DNA of 64,000 nt, from assembly GCF_024347335.1 (NCBI RefSeq), contig NZ_AP025464.1:434001-498000 (forward strand), written 5' to 3'. Numbering within the stretch: position 1 is the stretch's first letter; every line of letters begins with the position of its first letter. Below, piece by piece: positions 17,431 through 25,758 of the stretch. Origin of the DNA: Vibrio celticus. Its GTDB lineage: Bacteria; Pseudomonadota; Gammaproteobacteria; Enterobacterales; Vibrionaceae. The translations under genes and the position numbers were made by a program. The notes beneath the pieces are model-generated. The model saw only the letters and a program-made list of their open reading frames with translations. It made no database searches and was not told the DNA's origin.

Positions 17431-18485
17431 TGAACCTTTCAAAATTATCAGTTGTTGTCGCGTCGGCTCTGTTACTTCAAGCCTGTAACAATGAAGCTGT
17501 ACACCGTGACCAACCGCCTTTGTTGGTTTCTACCTTTGAAGTTGGCGCGCCGCTGACTAATCAGTTCAGAAGTTTTAATGGGCAGGTGATGCCGGCTGAA
17601 TTGACTCCCTTGGCATTTAAGTTGGCAGGCGAGATTCAACAAGTATTAGTCGAAGCGGGCGATAACGTCGAAAAAGGGCAGTTATTAGCCACCTTAGATA
17701 ACGCAACGTATGTCCAAGATCTGACTGACGCTCAATCTCAATTCAAACTGGCGAGCAAACAGTTGGCCCGTGGTACTGAGATGTTTGGTAGCGAAATGTT
17801 ATCGCAATCAGAACACGACCAACTGACGGCTAACTACAAGCTCGCATCGGCGAATTTGGCGGCGGCGAAACGCAAGCTAAGTTACACAGAACTTTTAGCG
17901 CCGTTCTCAGGAACAGTTTCAACTGTCGATAAGCAACGGTTCGAAAACACGACGCCTGGAGAAACACTACTGAGTGTGTACCAGAACGACAAGGTGTATG
18001 TGCGAATTCAAGTATCAGATTCGATCTTGGCGTCAATTAGCCCAGACATGCGTTCAAATAGCTATCGTCCTGAGGCGACCTTTGGCGGTCACACAGGCCA
18101 GTATCCACTGACGTATCTTGAACACACCAGTGAACTGCACCCACAATCCCGTACCTACGAGTTTTGGATGCAGATGCAGCAGCCTGAAAGTGAAATTCTG
18201 CCGGGCACGAGCGTTACGGTGAACGTGGATATGGCGAAAGCCGGCTTGAGCGATGTTCAAGGCTACCAGTTACCAATGACAACACTAGAAGCGGGCTCTG
18301 AAGCGAATCAATTCTATGTGTGGAAAATGGAAGACGGGCAAGCATTCAAAAGCGAAGTAGAAGTCGACAAGATCAGTGGCCAAGGCGCATTAATCGCTCA
18401 TGGCGTTGAGCAAGGTGATCGACTCGTAAACTCGAATCTAAGAAAACTCCGTGACGGAATCCAATTGTCAGGAAAAGCAGAATGA
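17430..18485 (+). CDS. RND efflux adaptor lipoprotein 2, VexI/J-like
   Basis: The 351-residue protein has a lipobox LQAC (Cys about 19), the lipoyl half-motif AGDNVEKGQLLATLDNATY, coiled-coil helices, and the second half-motif in LLAPFSGTVSTVD. It is a second, distinct HlyD/AcrA-like adaptor in the same operon. The presence of two adaptors suggests a hetero-hexameric adaptor ring, as proposed for VexIJK and shown for TriABC. The start overlaps the first adaptor stop, and the end overlaps the pump start by four bases. Confidence 0.9.
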   Translation: MNLSKLSVVVASALLLQACNNEAVHRDQPPLLVSTFEVGAPLTNQFRSFNGQVMPAELTPLAFKLAGEIQQVLVEAGDNVEKGQLLATLDNATYVQDLTDAQSQFKLASKQLARGTEMFGSEMLSQSEHDQLTANYKLASANLAAAKRKLSYTELLAPFSGTVSTVDKQRFENTTPGETLLSVYQNDKVYVRIQVSDSILASISPDMRSNSYRPEATFGGHTGQYPLTYLEHTSELHPQSRTYEFWMQMQQPESEILPGTSVTVNVDMAKAGLSDVQGYQLPMTTLEAGSEANQFYVWKMEDGQAFKSEVEVDKISGQGALIAHGVEQGDRLVNSNLRKLRDGIQLSGKAE

Positions 18486-21400
18486 ACATCGCAGAATATT
18501 CAATAAAAAACAAAGTAATCAGCTGGCTGTTTCTAGTCATTTTAGCCATTGGCGGTGTATCGTCTTTTGGCAACCTATCCCGTTTAGAAGACCCAGCTTT
18601 TACCATTAAAGATGCAATGATTATTTCAACTTACCCTGGCGCTACGTCAATGGAAGTTGAAGAGGAGTTGACGTATCCACTTGAAAAAGAGATACGACAA
18701 CTGCCTTATATCGACAAGATTACCTCAACCTCGTCGAATGGCATGTCTCAAATTATGGTGAGTATGAAGATGGACTATGGTCCGGATGAGCTTCCTCAAA
18801 TATGGGATGAAATGCGTCGCAAGATCAACGACCTACAGCCAACGCTACCAAGTGGTGTTAACTCTGTTCAGATCATCGATGATTTTGGTGATGTGTTTGG
18901 TGTGATGATTATGCTTACTGGGGATGGCTACGATTACGTCGAGCTCAAACAGTATGCTGATTATCTCACACGCGAAATCGAACTGGTTGAAGGCGTAGGC
19001 AAGGTAAGTATCGCAGGCGACCAACAAGAGCAATTGTTCGTTGAGATGTCACTTGAGCGTTTAGCGGCGTTAAACCTAGACATGTCGACAGTGACATCAT
19101 TGCTCGCACAGCAAAACAGTGTGGTATCGGCTGGTGAGGTAATGCTCAATGGTCAAAGCCTAACCATCAAACCGAACGGCACGCTAAGTACAGTTGAAGA
19201 GCTAGAAAACTTAATCATTCATGGCCGAGATACGGGTAACCTAATTCGCTTAAAAGATGTCGCTGAGGTCACTCGCGGAATCCAAGAAAAGCCTGGTAAC
19301 GTATTAACTTACAATGGCAAACCAGCAATCAACCTAGGCATTGCGTTCTCATCGGGCGTAAACGTGGTGGAAATCGGTAATGCGCTTGATGCTGAACTTG
19401 ATCGTTTAGAAAGCATTAAGCCAGCTGGTGTTGAGTTGAATTACTTCTACAACCAAGCACAAGAAGTGGACAAGTCTGTTGCTGATTTCTTGATCAGCCT
19501 AGTGGAAGCGGTGGCAATTGTTATCATCGTACTTCTGTTCGCGATGGGCTTACGCAGTGGTTTGATCATCGGTTTAGTATTGCTACTGACAGTGTTCGGT
19601 ACGTTTATCTTGATGGACTACAACGATGTTGAACTGCACCGTATCTCGCTGGGTGCTTTGATCATCGCGCTAGGTATGCTGGTGGATAACGCGATTGTAG
19701 TCGTTGAAGGTATTTTGGTTGGCTTGAAGAAAGGCAAAACCAAGCTTCAAGCAGCAAAAGACATCGTCAAGCAAACACAATGGCCACTGTTAGGTGCGAC
19801 CATTATCGCTATCACAGCGTTTGCACCGATTGGTTTGTCGAAAGATGCGACAGGCGAGTTCATGGGTTCGCTGTTCTGGGTACTGTGTTTCTCACTGTTT
19901 TTGAGTTGGGTAACCGCACTAACACTAACGCCATTCCTTGCCGAGATGTTGCTTAAAGAAGAAGACAAGGTTGATGAGAACGAAGACCCATACAAAGGCA
20001 TCCTGTTTGTTGTATTCGGTGCGTACCTGAAAGTAGCACTTCGATTTAGATGGCTTACCGTAGTCACTATGGTTGTGCTATTAGCAGTTTCTGTGGTCGG
20101 TTTTGGTATGGTGAAGCAGCAGTTCTTCCCGCCATCAAACACGCCAATGTTTTACGTAGACATGTGGATGCCAGAAGGCACCGATGTTCGTGAAACGATC
20201 AAGCAGACAGAAAAAGTTGAAAGCTACATTCGCCAGCAAGACGACGTTGAGTTTGTGACAACAACGGTTGGACAGGGCATGCAACGTTTTGCGCTGACAT
20301 ACCAACCAGAGAACAGTTACGAAGCGTATAGTCAACTGCAGGTGCGAACGACTGATCGAGACACCATGTTTAAAGTCCTAGAAGGGCTAGACAAAGACTT
20401 GGCCAATAAATTTGAACAACCTACGTTCCAATTTAAACTGATTGAGTTTGGCCCGTCGCCAGCTTCAAAAATCGAAGCTCGCATTAGCGGTGCAGACCCG
20501 CAGATCCTTCGCAGCATTGCGGTTGAGGTAGAAGATATCCTGTTGGCGGACCCTGGCTCTCGAAATGTACGTCACGACTGGCGTGAACGCACCAAAGAGA
20601 TCGTGCCACTGTTTAACGAATCAAAGGCACGTCGCCTTGGCATTTCAAAGACAGATCTGTCTGAGACACTACAGATGGCGTTTGGTGGTTACAACATCGG
20701 CTTACTGCGTGATGGTACACACATGTTACCTATCGTGGCACGCCTGCCTGAAGAAGAGCGTTTTGACTTTGAATCACTAAACAATGTGAAGATCTGGAGC
20801 CCATCACTGCAAACCTACATTCCTGTAGAACAAGTGATCGATGGGGTTGAGCTTCAATGGTCTGAGCCACTGATTCAACGTCGTGACAGAAAGCGTACGT
20901 TAACGGTTCTGGCTGATCACGATGTATTGGGTGATGAAACACCAGCTAGCTTGTTTGCTCGCGTAAAACCAAAGGTTGAAGCACTCGATTTACCAGCAGG
21001 TTACAACATTAGTTGGGGCGGTGAGTACGAGAGTTCTAAAGATGCACAAGAATCTCTATTTGGTTCACTGCCAATGGGTTACTTGCTGATGTTTATCATC
21101 ACTATGCTTCTGTTTAACTCGGTTCGTAAGCCACTTGTGATTTGGTTTACGGTGCCACTGTCTATCATTGGTGTTTCAATTGGTCTGTTAGGTACTAATA
21201 TGCCATTCAGCTTCACTGCGTTCTTAGGTCTATTGAGTCTAAGTGGCATGATTTTGAAGAACGGTATCGTACTGCTTGACCAGATCAACAGTGAGCTACA
21301 AACAGGTAAAGACCCATATTTAGCGGTTGTCGACAGTGCGATCAGTCGTGTGCGACCGGTATCTATGGCAGCACTAACAACTATCTTGGGCATGATTCCC

Positions 21401-21541
21401 TTGGTATTCGATGCATTTTTCGGCTCGATGGCGATTACCATCATGGCAGGCTTAGGCTTTGCTACCGTACTAACGCTAATAGTAGTACCAGTGATGTTCG
21501 CTATTCTATATAGAATCAAACCGTCCACTGCGGGTTATTAG
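18482..21541 (+). CDS. RND efflux pump inner-membrane subunit, VexK-like
   Basis: The 1019-residue protein has the full RND layout: TM1 at the N-terminus, a first large periplasmic loop (about 35-330), TM2-6 (about 335-480), a second periplasmic loop (about 560-850), and TM8-12 to the end. The proton-relay motif in TM4 is GMLVDNAIVVVE with Asp402 followed by Asn403, where AcrB has two Asp. This D-N form is common in this subgroup. No outer-membrane channel gene is nearby, so TolC is the likely partner. Substrates are unknown, but relatives export bile salts, detergents and antimicrobials. Confidence 0.94.
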   Translation: MNIAEYSIKNKVISWLFLVILAIGGVSSFGNLSRLEDPAFTIKDAMIISTYPGATSMEVEEELTYPLEKEIRQLPYIDKITSTSSNGMSQIMVSMKMDYGPDELPQIWDEMRRKINDLQPTLPSGVNSVQIIDDFGDVFGVMIMLTGDGYDYVELKQYADYLTREIELVEGVGKVSIAGDQQEQLFVEMSLERLAALNLDMSTVTSLLAQQNSVVSAGEVMLNGQSLTIKPNGTLSTVEELENLIIHGRDTGNLIRLKDVAEVTRGIQEKPGNVLTYNGKPAINLGIAFSSGVNVVEIGNALDAELDRLESIKPAGVELNYFYNQAQEVDKSVADFLISLVEAVAIVIIVLLFAMGLRSGLIIGLVLLLTVFGTFILMDYNDVELHRISLGALIIALGMLVDNAIVVVEGILVGLKKGKTKLQAAKDIVKQTQWPLLGATIIAITAFAPIGLSKDATGEFMGSLFWVLCFSLFLSWVTALTLTPFLAEMLLKEEDKVDENEDPYKGILFVVFGAYLKVALRFRWLTVVTMVVLLAVSVVGFGMVKQQFFPPSNTPMFYVDMWMPEGTDVRETIKQTEKVESYIRQQDDVEFVTTTVGQGMQRFALTYQPENSYEAYSQLQVRTTDRDTMFKVLEGLDKDLANKFEQPTFQFKLIEFGPSPASKIEARISGADPQILRSIAVEVEDILLADPGSRNVRHDWRERTKEIVPLFNESKARRLGISKTDLSETLQMAFGGYNIGLLRDGTHMLPIVARLPEEERFDFESLNNVKIWSPSLQTYIPVEQVIDGVELQWSEPLIQRRDRKRTLTVLADHDVLGDETPASLFARVKPKVEALDLPAGYNISWGGEYESSKDAQESLFGSLPMGYLLMFIITMLLFNSVRKPLVIWFTVPLSIIGVSIGLLGTNMPFSFTAFLGLLSLSGMILKNGIVLLDQINSELQTGKDPYLAVVDSAISRVRPVSMAALTTILGMIPLVFDAFFGSMAITIMAGLGFATVLTLIVVPVMFAILYRIKPSTAGY

Positions 21542-21571
21542 GGATTGATATAAAACAGATTCTTTTAAGCC

Positions 21572-21601
21572 AGCCCAGTCAAATTTGACTGGGCTTTTTT
21601 A
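21572..21601 (+). terminator. Terminator of the RND operon
   Basis: AGCCCAGTCAAA/TTTGACTGGGCT is a perfect palindrome followed by a T-run, 30 bases past the pump stop. Confidence 0.9.
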
Positions 21602-21669
21602 TACGTATTGTCCCGTCCTGAAATGTCTTAACAAGTGAAAGTGGCAAGAGGGTACGAATAGATAAGCAT

Positions 21670-21703
21670 TAAAAAGCCGCTACCCAATGGGCAAGCGGCT
21701 TTA
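21670..21703 (-). terminator. Terminator of the EAL gene
   Basis: AAAGCCGCT/AGCGGCTTT encloses a small CCC/GGG pair; the minus strand continues into TTTTT. It lies about 20 bases past the EAL stop. Confidence 0.85.
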
Positions 21704-21722
21704 AGTAAGTTGAGGGGAGGCT

Positions 21723-22541
21723 CTAGATTGCTAGGCGTATGTCCAACTCAATCGGCTTTGGCATGGCTAAGTGGTAGCCTTGATACATATTGAAGCCTAA
21801 GCCTTGCATCGCTTCGAGTTGTTGTTGGGTTTCTATACCTTCAATCACAGTCTTTGCGCCAATTTGGTTTGCAAGATCAAGCACTAACTCCATTTCTCGA
21901 GTGTCGCCTTGTTCAAAGTCCAACATAACCGAGCGGTCTATCTTGATGATATGAGGGTTAATGTGACGAACGCGCTGCTCGGTTGATGCTTGTGTTCCAA
22001 AATCATCGACCGCTATTTGAAAGCCATTATCCGCAAGCGAAAGGGCGGCATCCTTCAAACGCTCTTCACTTTCTACATTCAACTCTACCAACTCCATCAC
22101 TATCTGTTCGCATGAAAGGTTAAGCTCGTGAAGGCGTTTAGCTAACAAGCTATCGCTGACCTTTTCTGCAGCAAACAACTCCCCAACGTTTGGAAGAACG
22201 TTCAAAAATAGGTGTAAATGACGGATTGTAGATTGTGCGAAGTTACGAATATGAATCGCTCGACTCAGCCTCTCGACATTGATTTTGTCTGTGCTTGAGG
22301 TTTCGTCGGAATGGAAGAAGTGATCAGGACGAACAATATCACCTTTGTTATTTGAAATGCGCACCAAAGCCTCAACACCTATTTGAGTCATAGAAGAGTC
22401 GAATATAGGTTGATAGACGCTTCTAAGCGTCAGGTCTTGGTATTTCGCAATAAACTGCATATCAGCATCTACGGATATACAGCTAATAAATTCACTTCTG
22501 TCTGATAAAATCATAGTCGCTAGTAAAGAGGGCTTATTCAA
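21723..22541 (-). CDS. EAL-domain c-di-GMP phosphodiesterase
   Basis: A stand-alone EAL protein of 272 residues with no membrane segment or sensor domain. The catalytic set looks complete: EALVRI (Glu57), Asn in FLNVLPN, Glu in VMELVE, DDFG, KIDR and EGIE. It is therefore a likely active enzyme that opens c-di-GMP to pGpG. The start used is a TTG at 22541; no good ribosome site is visible, and ATG at 22514 is an alternative. A sigma70-type promoter fits just upstream (22570-22598). Confidence 0.88.
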   Translation of the reverse strand: MNKPSLLATMILSDRSEFISCISVDADMQFIAKYQDLTLRSVYQPIFDSSMTQIGVEALVRISNNKGDIVRPDHFFHSDETSSTDKINVERLSRAIHIRNFAQSTIRHLHLFLNVLPNVGELFAAEKVSDSLLAKRLHELNLSCEQIVMELVELNVESEERLKDAALSLADNGFQIAVDDFGTQASTEQRVRHINPHIIKIDRSVMLDFEQGDTREMELVLDLANQIGAKTVIEGIETQQQLEAMQGLGFNMYQGYHLAMPKPIELDIRLAI

Positions 22542-23037
22542 TGGCGGACGTACATGTCGCGGCTGTCACAATATTGACAGGTGTAAGTAAATTGTCAATT
22601 AATAAAAACTCATTTGTAGAGCCAATATTTAAATAAATATAATTAACGAAAAAACAGCATGATAATTGATATTAGTCATTAAAATTACTTATCATTCACC
22701 ATTAATAATGACTATTGTGAATTTAATCTCTGAGTAATCTATCTCATATCAACATCAATCAATATAAGCTTTCAGCGTAAATACACCAGTTAAAAGTAGG
22801 GACAAAGCCCCAGTTTATGGGGGAATGTCAAAGTTGCAATATCAACAAGCAGCTCCGCTTGCATATAAATGATATCTACTTCTCAAAATATGAATGATGA
22901 TCTGATAAGTTATTATTTTATCGAAGATAAACTTTGATTGATTATTGGGTAGGGCTTGATATGTGTTTTTATAAAATATTGGGATAGAGGTCTAACAATG
23001 TACTTTCAAAACTGATTGAAAAAGTTGACCCGTATTC
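22542..23037. other. AT-rich gap
   Basis: About 500 bases of AT-rich DNA between two minus-strand genes. Apart from the promoter noted at 22570-22598 and a weak four-base hairpin near 22808-22822, no coding frame, repeat or terminator was found. Confidence 0.5.
22570..22598 (-). promoter_or_regulatory. Probable promoter of the EAL gene
   Basis: On the minus strand a perfect -35 TTGACA (22593-22598) is separated by 17 bases from the -10-like AATATT (22570-22575). It is followed by the EAL start region 29 bases on. Confidence 0.55.
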
Positions 23038-23673
23038 CTACTGCCATTGAAGTACCGCATAAAGTTGCAGGTATTTACGAACCAGTTGTTGATTTCCTGA
23101 CCGTTTTAAAGGGTGTCCAAATTTAATAAAGCAAGGGCTGATTTTAAAGTTGTTATTTAACTCAGTGGCGAATTGAGAATCACTCTCTCTTAGCGTGATA
23201 CCTTGTTGGCTATATTCCGTAACCTCGTCTGGGAGCTCACCCATCCACCAATGCAGTAATTCACCACTGTTTTTACTTCGGCTAATCCAATGGTCGGAGA
23301 CAATGATCAAAACGTCATTGGGTTGAATGGAAAATCCATACTCTTGTTGCCAATTATGGATGTCTAACATCAACTTTCTACGACAGGTTTTCCCGGCACT
23401 CACCATATGATGACTGATCATCCAAACGGTACCGATTTCGGAAGATATTCGGAAGTGTCGAGGCGTTTCGCCAGAGGAAAGCATTTCAAGTGGGCTGATG
23501 TTGCTTGCGTGATTAAAACTAACGAAGGTGTGCTCCATCCGGCGGGCAAATGCCTTACCTATATGGTGCTCACTGATCCCTTGATTGTGTACTGTCGGGT
23601 AGTGGCGTTCACAGAGCTTTAGGCAATCGTCTTGAAATTGATTAACGCTTTTAATCACTAGATCTAATAACAA
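23038..23673 (-). CDS. Uncharacterised protein, 211 residues
   Basis: No family is recognised. The product is soluble, without signal peptide or membrane helix, and fairly rich in His, Trp and Cys (for example GTVWMISHHMV and ELLHWWMGELPDE). The start is a TTG at 23673 preceded by AGGGA at good spacing. It stands alone between AT-rich gaps and next to a divergent DUF2164 gene. The many aromatic and polar conserved-looking residues suggest a folded enzyme or binding protein, but I cannot name a role. Confidence 0.7.
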   Translation of the reverse strand: MLLDLVIKSVNQFQDDCLKLCERHYPTVHNQGISEHHIGKAFARRMEHTFVSFNHASNISPLEMLSSGETPRHFRISSEIGTVWMISHHMVSAGKTCRRKLMLDIHNWQQEYGFSIQPNDVLIIVSDHWISRSKNSGELLHWWMGELPDEVTEYSQQGITLRESDSQFATELNNNFKISPCFIKFGHPLKRSGNQQLVRKYLQLYAVLQWQ

Positions 23674-23925
23674 TGAAGTCCCTTATACACGGTTACTATC
23701 TTATTGATGGGCAATAGTACGGTAATTGTGGCTCCGTTACCTATCGTCAAAGTGTGAGTTCTTGATCTCTCTATCAAAATTAGCCATTGCCACGTGATTT
23801 TATGGATAGCACTGGCACTTCAATGGTCTGTATTCTAAATTATGAGGAATTCTAGTTAGTTACCACGATTATAGTCTAGTTAGCTAATAACGATTTATCT
23901 ACTTACTCTTTACTTGGAAACATTC

Positions 23926-24171
23926 ATGACTATTCAATTAGATTCGAAGCAAAAGTCTGAGCTTACCCATGCCCTTCAAAAGTACATGCAAGATGAACTT
24001 GATGTAGAACTCGGTCAGTTCGACACGGAATTCTTAGTCGACTTCATCAGTAAAAAGTTTGGTGCGGTCTACTACAACAAGGGGATAGAAGACGCTCAAA
24101 AGGTGATGGAGCGTAAGATGTTAGACATCTCTGATGAGCTTTACGAGATTGAACAAATCGTTGAAATTTAA
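23926..24171 (+). CDS. DUF2164 family protein
   Basis: An 81-residue protein matching the small DUF2164 family in length and core (KYMQDELDVELGQFDTEFLVDFISKKFGAVYYNKGIEDA). Function is unknown for the family. I chose the ATG at 23926, which follows GGAAAC at a good spacing; an in-frame TTG lies four codons upstream. It is monocistronic. Confidence 0.88.
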   Translation: MTIQLDSKQKSELTHALQKYMQDELDVELGQFDTEFLVDFISKKFGAVYYNKGIEDAQKVMERKMLDISDELYEIEQIVEI

Positions 24172-24324
24172 TGTTAACCCCAAACTTGTTCAAATAATTT
24201 GAATAACTCGTTTAATTTGAAATGATGTTACCAATGTAAAGCTTGGTAAATACTATGTTACACAAACTCGGTGTAGGGTACGCTTTGCAAAACTTCACCA
24301 CTCGTTAACATTCGGAAGAGATGC

Positions 24325-24864
24325 ATGGACAACAACGTTAGAAATTACAACCCTTTAGCAAGAGCGATGCATTGGATTTCAGCACTCGCAATATTTGGCT
24401 TATTTGGTGTAGGCCTGTGGATGGTTGATCTTTCATATTACAGCGAGTGGTACAAAACAGCACCAGACTATCACCGCTCGGTAGGCATTCTTTTGGCTGC
24501 AGTTACCGTTATCCGCTTGGTTTGGAAATTGGTTACCGTGTCACCTAAGGTGGAAGGTAAAAGCTATGAAGTTGCTGCAGCGAAGATCGCTCACGGCTTT
24601 ATGTACATTAACTTAGCGGTTTTATTTATTTCAGGTTATTTGATTTCAACATCAGACGGCCGCGGGATAGAGGTATTCAATTGGTTCACTGTACCAAGTA
24701 TGGGTGAACTGTTTGCAAACCAATCTGATCTCGCAGGAACGATTCACTACTATGCTGCATGGGTACTGATCATCATGGCATCAGTGCACGCCTTAGCGGC
24801 GATAAAACACCACGTTATCGACAAAGACGATACGCTACGAAAAATGATAGGAGCTTCAAAATGA
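24325..24864 (+). CDS. yceJ: Cytochrome b561
   Basis: The 179-residue membrane protein has four hydrophobic helices and the histidines expected to bind two b hemes (His16 in RAMHWIS, then His in YHRSVG, IAHGFMY and TIHYYA). It belongs to the bacterial cytochrome b561 family, which passes electrons between the quinone pool and a partner. Its stop overlaps the yceI start by four bases (ATGA), as in the E. coli yceJ-yceI pair, so the two are translationally coupled. Confidence 0.93.
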   Translation: MDNNVRNYNPLARAMHWISALAIFGLFGVGLWMVDLSYYSEWYKTAPDYHRSVGILLAAVTVIRLVWKLVTVSPKVEGKSYEVAAAKIAHGFMYINLAVLFISGYLISTSDGRGIEVFNWFTVPSMGELFANQSDLAGTIHYYAAWVLIIMASVHALAAIKHHVIDKDDTLRKMIGASK

Positions 24865-25430
24865 AAAAGTCAATTATCGCTACAGGATTAGCATTTGCAA
24901 TGGCAATGCCTTTCGCTGCGAACGCCGCTGATTACGTGATTGATACAAAAGGTGCGCATGCTTCAGTTAACTTTAAAGTTAGCCACCTAGGTTACAGCTT
25001 TATCCAAGGTCGTTTTAACACATTCTCAGGTGACTTCTCATTTGATGAAAGCAACGTTGAAGCGTCTACAGTAAACGTAACGGTTGATACTACAAGCCTT
25101 GATTCAAACCACGCAGAACGTGATAAGCATATCCGTAGCGGTGATTTCATCGACGCTGGTAAGTTCTCTGAGGCGACATTCAACAGCACAAAAGTAGTTG
25201 ATAAAGGTGACGGCAAACTTGAAGTTATGGGTGACCTGAAACTTCACGGTGTAACTAAGCCTATCGTTATCGAAGCTGAATTCATCGGTGCTGGTCAAGA
25301 CCCATGGGGCGGTGAGCGTGCAGGTTTCGTTGGTACAACTCGTCTAGAGCTTGCTGACTTCAACATCCCAGTAATGGGCGCTTCAAGCTATGTAGATATG
25401 GATCTACACGTTGAAGGTGTAAAGAAGTAA
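24861..25430 (+). CDS. yceI: YceI-family periplasmic lipid-binding protein
   Basis: A 189-residue protein with a classic signal peptide cleaved after NAA (about residue 22) and a YceI domain (DYVIDTKGAHASVNFKVSHLG, then the HIRSGDFIDAGKF and FNIPVMG segments). The fold is a lipocalin-like barrel that binds polyprenoid or other hydrophobic molecules. The start at 24861 is fixed by the signal peptide and by overlap with the cytochrome b561 stop. A strong terminator follows at 25543. Confidence 0.93.
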   Translation: MKKSIIATGLAFAMAMPFAANAADYVIDTKGAHASVNFKVSHLGYSFIQGRFNTFSGDFSFDESNVEASTVNVTVDTTSLDSNHAERDKHIRSGDFIDAGKFSEATFNSTKVVDKGDGKLEVMGDLKLHGVTKPIVIEAEFIGAGQDPWGGERAGFVGTTRLELADFNIPVMGASSYVDMDLHVEGVKK

Positions 25431-25542
25431 TCTAGCTATCAATAATTGCTGACTGGTATCAACATTTTTAGAAACATCAAAAGTTTGGTCGATATCAACT
25501 AGCAGGTTAGTTAGAAAAAGAACAAGTAGTTAGAAATAGAGA

Positions 25543-25574
25543 AAGGCGCAAAGTAATGACTTTGCGCCTTTTTT
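25543..25574 (+). terminator. Terminator of yceJ-yceI
   Basis: A twelve-base perfect stem AAGGCGCAAAGT/ACTTTGCGCCTT with loop AATG is followed by six or more T. Confidence 0.93.
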
Positions 25575-25723
25575 ATTGAGGTAAATGGCCACGCGTTTAG
25601 ATCTGTTTTGTGTCAAACCTTGAGTTGCGTTTTAAGCCTCCATTTACTTCTAGCCAGTCAACGTTGCCATGACTGATTTATCTAGCTGAACTACTAATCC
25701 CTAATAGTTCAGCTTTAGATTAG

Positions 25724-25758
25724 TTAAGCTGTTTCTAGTTAAGCTGTTTCTAGTTCAG
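25724..25758. repeat. 15-base tandem duplication over the FNT-CBS stop codon
   Basis: The unit AGTTAAGCTGTTTCT occurs twice in a row, with a partial third copy (AGTTCAGCTTG). On the coding (minus) strand each copy reads CTAGAAACAGCTTAA, that is Leu-Glu-Thr-Ala-stop. The second copy is untranslated, so the duplication does not change the protein. Confidence 0.85.

Noticed and set aside
19747..20142. 131-codon frame antisense to the RND pump
   Set aside because: Same reason; composition mirrors the sense gene.
21079..21528. 149-codon frame antisense to the RND pump
   Set aside because: Shadow of membrane-helix coding sequence on the other strand; no initiation signals.
22808..22822. CCCC/GGGG mini hairpin in the AT-rich gap
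   Set aside because: Only four pairs and no T-run; likely chance.
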